In this document: piece by piece, positions 5,460 to 9,500 of the stretch | How the letters are laid out: the number at the start of each line of letters is the position of its first letter | Position numbering within the stretch: position 1 is the stretch's first letter | Origin: Anaerolineaceae bacterium | Lineage (GTDB): Bacteria > Chloroflexota > Anaerolineae > Anaerolineales > Anaerolineaceae | DNA: 9,500 nt | Assembly: GCA_014860845.1 (NCBI GenBank) | Contig: JACZIY010000118.1 | Location: 1-9,500, forward strand | Reading direction: 5' to 3' | The notes under the pieces: generated by a model | What the model saw: the letters and a program-made list of their open reading frames with translations, nothing else | Database searches by the model: none | Told to the model about the DNA's origin: nothing | Program-made: the position numbers and the translations under genes

Positions 5460-5496
5460 AACAGGAAGGGACTTCAATCCCTTCCTGTTTATTTTC
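5460..5496 (+). terminator. intercistronic terminator between binding-protein and permease genes
   Basis: A perfect 12-bp stem, AACAGGAAGGGA (5460-5471) with TCCCTTCCTGTT (5478-5489), has a six-base loop followed by TATTTTCTC. No promoter is evident between it and the permease gene. It probably acts as a partial terminator, reducing permease and ATPase relative to the binding protein and shielding the upstream mRNA 3' end. Confidence 0.85.
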
Positions 5497-5553
5497 TCAT
5501 GAAAATAAAATCATGAACGGATGAGCAATTATATTGCTGGAACAGGATCGATC

Positions 5554-6429
5554 ATGAATCAAAGCACATCTATTGAAATGAACCCCACTCCGGATAATTT
5601 AGGGAAACCAACCATCAAAGAAAGATTGTCCCAATTTCCCTGGTGGTTTGTGGCGTTAATCCTGATATTAATTGGCACGTTTATTGCGATAGCCATCCAA
5701 CCTTCATATACAGAAGCATTTAATTTCATCAAAGCTGGTTTGGGAATTACTATTCGAACCACCCTGATTGCATTCGTTATCGCTTTATTTCTGGGGTTGA
5801 TAACGGGTTTAGGCCGAATCTCTCATAATGTTTTCTTTAAAAATCTAGCAACTCTGTATGTGGAGTTTATCCGCGGTGTGCCCATGCTGGTGCTGATCTT
5901 CTTTATTGCATTTGTTGCAATCCCCGTTGTGGTGGGTGGAATGAATGAACTCGGGCATTGGTTTCAGACTCAGGGTTGGAATTGGATCGCTGGCCCATTT
6001 TTAGCTTTGGAGAATAAAGCGATCGAAATGAATGTGCGGGCGATCATCGCGCTCTCTGTAACTTATGGAGCTTTTCTCGCGGAGATCTTCCGTGCTGGAA
6101 TTCAGTCAGTGAGCAAAGGACAGATGGAAGCAGCCCGATCTCAAGGCATGAGCAGCGGACAGGCGATGATCTATATCATCTTACCTCAGGCAATTCGTAA
6201 TGTCTTGCCGGCATTGGGCAATGACTTTGTGGCCATGTTGAAGGATTCTTCCTTAGTATCGGTGTTAGCCGTGCGTGATATAACCCAGGTGGCACGCCTG
6301 TATGCCGGGCGGTCCTTCCGATTTGAAGAAGCCTATACCATACTGGCAATCTTATATCTGTGCATGACCATCATATTATCGCTGGTCGTGAAATACATTG
6401 AGAGGAGGGTTCGCCAGGATGAGCGCTAG
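5554..6429 (+). CDS. polar amino-acid ABC transporter permease (HisM/GlnP type)
   Basis: A 291-residue inner-membrane subunit. Hydrophobic helices are at about 31-49, 64-86, 107-128, 161-178, 222-240 and 260-280. The ABC-permease coupling motif is at 192-211 ([23 protein letters not shown], Gly198, then the ILP end), which contacts the ATPase. [13 protein letters not shown] near helix 2 and [11 protein letters not shown] (107-117) are typical of the His/Glu/Gln/Arg permease group. A loop of about 30 residues between helices 3 and 4 (about 129-158, Trp-rich) makes it longer than GlnP of enteric bacteria. ATG 5554 is preferred because AGGA lies at 5544-5547; ATG 5521 would add 11 residues and has no site. 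Only one permease gene is present, so the channel is probably a homodimer. Its end overlaps the ATPase start by 11 bases. Confidence 0.93.
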   Translation: MNQSTSIEMNPTPDNLGKPTIKERLSQFPWWFVALILILIGTFIAIAIQPSYTEAFNFIKAGLGITIRTTLIAFVIALFLGLITGLGRISHNVFFKNLATLYVEFIRGVPMLVLIFFIAFVAIPVVVGGMNELGHWFQTQGWNWIAGPFLALENKAIEMNVRAIIALSVTYGAFLAEIFRAGIQSVSKGQMEAARSQGMSSGQAMIYIILPQAIRNVLPALGNDFVAMLKDSSLVSVLAVRDITQVARLYAGRSFRFEEAYTILAILYLCMTIILSLVVKYIERRVRQDER

Positions 6430-7162
6430 ACCAATGATTGAAGTCAAAGATGTTTACAAAGTATTTGGAAAAGTTGTCGCCTTGAATGGTGTCAGCCTGA
6501 ATGTTTATCCTGGCAAAGTGGTTGTGATTGTCGGACCCAGTGGTTCTGGAAAGTCTACCTTGTTACGATGCATGAACCACATGGAGGTGGAGAGTCAGGG
6601 AGAGATTTGGGTGGATGGGGAACACCTGATTGGTGATCAAATGAGACTTAATCGCATCCGCTCCGAGATTGGGATGGTTTTCCAATCCTTTAATCTATAT
6701 CCCCATTTGAGTGTTTTGGAAAATGTAACACTAGCGCAACGAATTGTGCGAAAAACCGACAAGATAACAGCCAAGGAAATTGCTATGCAACAACTTATAA
6801 AAGTTGGCATTGCAGAGAAGGCAGATGCTTATCCCGCACAACTATCTGGTGGGCAACAGCAACGCGTGGCGATTGCTCGCGCTTTGGCCATGAAACCGAA
6901 AATCATGCTGTTTGACGAACCCACCAGCGCATTGGATCCCGAAATGATCAAAGAAGTATTGGATGTGATGCTGCTACTGGCAAAAGAAGGGATCACCATG
7001 GTGGTAGTAACTCATGAGATGGGATTTGCTCGCGCTGCAGCGGATGAAGTGGTCTTTATGGATTTTGGTCAGATCGTGGAACATGGTACGCCTGGTGAGG
7101 TATTTGATCACCCTCAGCATCCGCGCACACAGCAATTTTTATCGCAGATATTGTCACATTAG
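6419..7162 (+). CDS. polar amino-acid ABC transporter ATP-binding protein (GlnQ/HisP type)
   Basis: A 247-residue ATPase with all motifs intact: Walker [10 protein letters not shown] (39-47), Q-loop Gln89 in [17 protein letters not shown], signature LSGGQQQR (142-149), Walker B IMLFDEP (162-168), D-loop SALD (170-173) and H-loop His199 in [10 protein letters not shown]. The length and the MGFA after the H-loop are characteristic of the amino-acid importer group. It hydrolyses ATP on the cytoplasmic face to drive import through the permease. The ATG at 6419 follows AGGAGGG (6403-6409) located inside the permease gene; overlap of 11 bases indicates coupled translation. The TTG at 6398 is in frame but redundant. 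It is the last gene of the importer operon. Confidence 0.96.
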   Translation: MSARPMIEVKDVYKVFGKVVALNGVSLNVYPGKVVVIVGPSGSGKSTLLRCMNHMEVESQGEIWVDGEHLIGDQMRLNRIRSEIGMVFQSFNLYPHLSVLENVTLAQRIVRKTDKITAKEIAMQQLIKVGIAEKADAYPAQLSGGQQQRVAIARALAMKPKIMLFDEPTSALDPEMIKEVLDVMLLLAKEGITMVVVTHEMGFARAAADEVVFMDFGQIVEHGTPGEVFDHPQHPRTQQFLSQILSH

Positions 7163-7180
7163 AATTTAAAGAGAGTATAT

Positions 7181-7262
7181 GGTTGACACCTCCAACTTCA
7201 TCAAAGGATCCCGGTATAAAACATCCAGAATTAAAGTGTATCAACCTTTTTAAATTTAAAAA
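7181..7262 (+). terminator. possible long-loop terminator after the importer operon, ending in an AT palindrome
   Basis: GGTTGACAC (7181-7189) pairs with GTGTATCAACC (7236-7246), leaving a two-base bulge and a long loop, and is followed by TTTTTAAATTT. The tail is itself a 16-bp palindrome TTTTTAAATTTAAAAA (7247-7262), so it could also serve the oppositely directed metalloprotease gene. The loop is unusually long, so this is tentative. Confidence 0.35.
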
Positions 7263-7307
7263 ATTATTGTTTCATTGATAGGAACAAATTTTCGTTACGT
7301 GTTTTCA

Positions 7308-7928
7308 TTAGTAATCTTGATTGATTTGTGGTTCATCAGGCACATAAAATTCAATGGAGTCGATCATATCGCGTGCGATTGTTGCTTTAGGTTTGGAGAG
7401 TAACCAGATGACGACATAGAGATCCCCGACGGCTCCGGAGGTATTGATGACCAGGGCAACCAGAACCAGATTTAGGATTGAGACTGGCAAAACTGCCAGA
7501 AAGAAGATTCCCATGAGCGTAATCAGGATTAATGGGGCAATCCCAATCACCAGATATTGGTTACGGGGAAAATACCAACCTGGCATGGCTGCAAACGCAT
7601 AAAAACCCTTAAAGCCGATAAGCGGTTTTTGTCGACTGAATATCCAGAAAAAAAGCGCATGGATTGCTTCATGCAAGGCAAGAACGAGAATAATGGTGAG
7701 TAGTAATTTTCCTAGAGCAAGCAGCGCTGAAGGAATACTGGAAATTTCGATGGAAAAGGATGTGTCAAATCCGGTTCGGATTTGATTGGCAATCCAACCA
7801 AAAAACCAGATGGAAAAAACCAATAAAACTAATCCAATCAGATTCAAGATGATGATTTGTTTCAGGTTTTTTAAATCAAATTTACCTGACGGAAGATAAT
7901 TGGGAGGAAGAATCTGAATAGCTTTCAT
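7308..7928 (-). CDS. DUF3267-type putative membrane zinc metalloprotease
   Basis: A 206-residue membrane protein with a zinc-protease signature. HEAIH (86-90) lies in a hydrophobic helix (about 70-95), with two His ligands and the catalytic Glu87. A third ligand is suggested by Asp169 in NTSGAVGDLYV (162-172), inside the last helix. Other helices are at about 24-48, 124-147 and 150-168. This layout (HExxH in an early helix, then AGF-like loop GFKGFYAFAAMP, then N-x-S-G-x-x-G-D) fits the DUF3267 family of putative zincins related to site-2-type proteases. Substrate and role are unknown. The ATG at 7928 is preceded by AAAGGA at seven bases. It is a single gene, facing the importer operon tail to tail and diverging from the CitE-like operon. 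Confidence 0.8.
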   Translation of the reverse strand: MKAIQILPPNYLPSGKFDLKNLKQIIILNLIGLVLLVFSIWFFGWIANQIRTGFDTSFSIEISSIPSALLALGKLLLTIILVLALHEAIHALFFWIFSRQKPLIGFKGFYAFAAMPGWYFPRNQYLVIGIAPLILITLMGIFFLAVLPVSILNLVLVALVINTSGAVGDLYVVIWLLSKPKATIARDMIDSIEFYVPDEPQINQDY

Positions 7929-7996
7929 AATTAATCCTTTAAACTATGATTTTTTCAAAAGTAGACTGGCCAGGAAACCCTGATACTGCGCTGAGA

Positions 7997-8020
7997 TGAT
8001 ATAATTTTTCCATCAGGAGG
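7997..8020 (+). promoter_or_regulatory. extended -10 promoter and ribosome site of the CitE-like operon
   Basis: TGATATAAT (7997-8005) is a perfect extended -10; no good -35 is seen 16-18 bases upstream, which is common for this promoter type. Initiation near 8012 leaves a leader of only about 14 bases, almost filled by AGGAGG (8015-8020), five bases before the ATG. Confidence 0.65.
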
Positions 8021-8025
8021 AGCCT

Positions 8026-8901
8026 ATGCGTGCACGTCGAGCTTTATTATACATGCCCGGTGACGATGAATACAAAATCAAAAAAGCAACTGAGTTGATT
8101 GTAGATTCTGTCGTTCTGGATCTGGAAGATTCCGTTTCTATGTCCTGTAAAAATGTAGCGCGGGAGATGGTTGCCAAATCTCTGCTTGAACTGGACTTTA
8201 ATGGATCGGAACGGCTGGTGCGCATCAATCCTTTTTCATCCGGGTTAGCAGAAGGGGATCTGGAAATGGTATTACCCTCGCAACCGGATGGCATTCTCTT
8301 ACCAAAAACTAAAACAGCAGAGGATGTGCAGAAACTGAGCATAATCCTGGCTGATTTTGAAAATGAACAGGGCTGGGAAAATAATTCCATATGTATTCTG
8401 GCGATTGTTGAGAATGCATTAGGGATCATAAATTTAAAGGAAATTGCACAGTCTGATCTCAGGCTGGATGCTTTGATTTGTGGCGGTGAAGATCTGGCAA
8501 CGGATATTAATGCTGTTCGAACACGGGCTGGCTGGGAATTATTCTATGCCCGCAGCGCAGTAGTGCTGCATGCTGGCGCATTCAATTTACAGGCGATCGA
8601 TATGGTTACCTCAGATTTTTCTGATGTGCATGCCTTAGAGGAGGAAGCTTCGCAAAGCCTGAAATTGGGATTTTCAGGGAAGCAGATTATTCACCCCAAT
8701 CAGATTGAACCTGTTCAGCGAGCTTTCACACCGGATGATGAAGAAATTGCCTACGCATTACAATTAATAGAAAAATTTGAAGAGAGTGACAAAAATGGAC
8801 AGGCAGCTTTTGCGCTGGATGGAGTCATGGTCGATCTGCCGGTAATTATTCGCGCACAACGTTTACTGAAACGCGCCAGAGCTGCCGGTAAGTTGTTGTA
8901 A
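8026..8901 (+). CDS. CitE-like HpcH/HpaI aldolase family protein (malyl-CoA lyase/thioesterase-like)
   Basis: A 291-residue TIM-barrel enzyme of the citrate lyase beta / malyl-CoA lyase superfamily. The N-terminus RRALLYMPG (4-12), VVLDLEDSV (29-37), RINPF with Arg66 (66-70), ILLPKT (90-95), IVENALGI (127-134), CGGEDLATD (152-160) and GFSGKQIIHPNQI (215-227) follow the family order. Glu129 and Asp156, the expected Mg2+ ligands, are 27 residues apart, the spacing in malyl-CoA lyase. Family members cleave or hydrolyse 3-hydroxyacyl-CoA type substrates. With no citF or citD gene beside it, it is probably not part of a citrate lyase complex. It is first in a two-gene operon with a thioesterase 18 bases downstream, pointing to a CoA-ester pathway. 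The substrate cannot be told from sequence. Confidence 0.88.
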   Translation: MRARRALLYMPGDDEYKIKKATELIVDSVVLDLEDSVSMSCKNVAREMVAKSLLELDFNGSERLVRINPFSSGLAEGDLEMVLPSQPDGILLPKTKTAEDVQKLSIILADFENEQGWENNSICILAIVENALGIINLKEIAQSDLRLDALICGGEDLATDINAVRTRAGWELFYARSAVVLHAGAFNLQAIDMVTSDFSDVHALEEEASQSLKLGFSGKQIIHPNQIEPVQRAFTPDDEEIAYALQLIEKFEESDKNGQAAFALDGVMVDLPVIIRAQRLLKRARAAGKLL

Positions 8902-8919
8902 ACAATTCTTGAGGTGGAA

Positions 8920-9336
8920 ATGGCGATTGAACCTGGATTAATCCATGAATTTTCGATGATTGTTGAAGCAGAACATACTGCCGCAGCCATAGAAAAGGAC
9001 TCTGAAATTGGGCAACTGGTACCGGTATTGAGTACTCCTTATCTGGTGAGCTTAATGGAAACGGCTGCACATGGCGCTGTCTTACCTTTTCTGGAACCCG
9101 GTCAAAGTGGAGTAGGTGCGATGATTCACATAAAGCACATGGCGGCCACACCGGTGGGTATGCAGGTTCGGATTCGGGCAGAGTTGATGGAAGTTCAGGG
9201 ACGCAGGTTATTATTTAAAGTGGATGCCTGGGATGAGGTTGAAAAAATTGCCGAAGGTGAACACGAACGCTTCATCATCAATTGGGAGCGGTTTATGACA
9301 GGTGTTGAGAAAAAGCAGGCAAAAAGAACCGGGTAA
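8920..9336 (+). CDS. hot-dog acyl-CoA thioesterase, FlK-like (fluoroacetyl-CoA thioesterase family)
   Basis: A 138-residue single hot-dog-fold protein. The family pattern runs through STPYLVSLMETAAHGAV (38-54), VGAMIHIKHMAATPVGM (65-81), the beta strands VRIRAELMEVQGRRLLFKV (83-101) and the end GEHERFIIN (113-121). Thr39, Glu47 and His73 match the Thr42/Glu50/His76 catalytic triad of Streptomyces FlK in both order and spacing (8 and 26 residues). It likely hydrolyses a small acyl-CoA; there is no reason to assume fluoroacetyl-CoA is the substrate. ATG 8920 is preferred, with GAGG at 8911-8914; GTG 8914 overlaps that site. It is co-transcribed with the CitE-like gene. The charged tail after residue 122 is not conserved-looking. 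No clear terminator follows. Confidence 0.87.
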   Translation: MAIEPGLIHEFSMIVEAEHTAAAIEKDSEIGQLVPVLSTPYLVSLMETAAHGAVLPFLEPGQSGVGAMIHIKHMAATPVGMQVRIRAELMEVQGRRLLFKVDAWDEVEKIAEGEHERFIINWERFMTGVEKKQAKRTG

Positions 9337-9382
9337 ATTTTGGAAATGCTACTAAAATAAATTATCGGGTCATCAGAGTTAA

Positions 9383-9391
9383 TGATATAAT
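9383..9391 (+). promoter_or_regulatory. extended -10 promoter element, right edge
   Basis: TGATATAAT is a perfect extended -10, and the 13-base context ATGATATAATTTT (9382-9394) is identical to the promoter at 7996-8008. No clear -35 is present. It would drive a gene lying mostly beyond the window. Confidence 0.45.
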
Positions 9392-9442
9392 TTTGCCCAC
9401 GTTGATAAAAAAAATTGAAATTACTGATAGAAAATTAGGTTG

Positions 9443-9500
9443 ATGCATATTATTGGAAAAATATTGAATCGAAATCAACAATTCAAAATCATGATGAGGG
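9443..9500 (+). CDS. possible start of a further gene, cut by window
   Basis: From ATG 9443 a frame reads MHIIGKILNRNQQFKIMMR and stays open to the window end. An AGG lies four bases upstream and an extended -10 box lies about 50 bases upstream. Nineteen open codons are easily expected by chance, so this is weak. Otherwise the 164 bases after 9336 show only AT-rich sequence with the promoter element. Confidence 0.25.
   Translation, partial: MHIIGKILNRNQQFKIMMR

Noticed and set aside
7183..7220. Promoter formed by TTGACA (7183) and TATAAA (7215)
   Set aside because: The spacer is 26 bases, far from 17, and no gene follows on the plus strand; the TTGACA is better explained as one arm of a hairpin.
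8013..8429. 138-codon minus-strand frame
   Set aside because: It is antisense to the CitE-like gene and has a composition (Ser/Arg-rich) typical of shadow frames.
1..9500. CRISPR array, transposon ends, tRNA or prophage genes
   Set aside because: No regularly spaced repeats, transposase fragments, cloverleaf sequences or phage-like proteins were seen on either strand.

Overview
The window looks like chromosomal DNA from a low-to-moderate GC bacterium, most likely an Anaerolineae-type Chloroflexota. That is an inference. It rests on the lipoprotein with a long Pro/Glu/Ala linker in front of a polar amino-acid-binding domain, the DUF6364/PIN-type toxin-antitoxin pair, and the CitE-like and hot-dog thioesterase gene pair. 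No rRNA, tRNA, insertion sequence or CRISPR array was seen.

Left part (1-3330). Two genes read leftward. At the edge is a membrane-bound GAF-GGDEF protein, cut off by the window inside its GGDEF domain. Next is a CPBP-like polytopic membrane protein. A PadR-type repressor gene then reads rightward from a near-consensus promoter that is overlaid by inverted repeats, so it is probably autoregulated. A six-helix membrane protein with a DUF1048/HAAS-like domain overlaps the end of padR. This pair ends in a strong bidirectional terminator.

Middle (3327-4034). A leftward toxin-antitoxin operon follows. The ribbon-helix-helix antitoxin (DUF6364-like) is intact. The PIN-domain toxin carries what looks like a one-base deletion that removes its C-terminal catalytic third. 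The lost part is still readable in the next frame, down to a stop codon right beside the terminator.

Amino-acid transporter locus (4065-7250). A complete polar amino-acid ABC importer reads rightward: substrate-binding lipoprotein, permease and ATPase. A near-perfect promoter lies about 370 bases before the first gene. The leader between them contains a foldable rod-like RNA, an intrinsic terminator and a perfect competing antiterminator pairing, which is the layout of a riboswitch or attenuator. A second terminator sits between the binding-protein and permease genes and would favour excess binding protein. This leader is the best candidate here for an undescribed element.

Right part (7181-9500). 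A DUF3267-type membrane zinc metalloprotease reads leftward. A two-gene rightward operon from an extended -10 promoter encodes a CitE/malyl-CoA-lyase-like enzyme and an FlK-like hot-dog thioesterase with its Thr-Glu-His triad at the expected spacing. This suggests acyl-CoA metabolism. The last 160 bases hold a second, very similar extended -10 box and perhaps the first codons of another gene.
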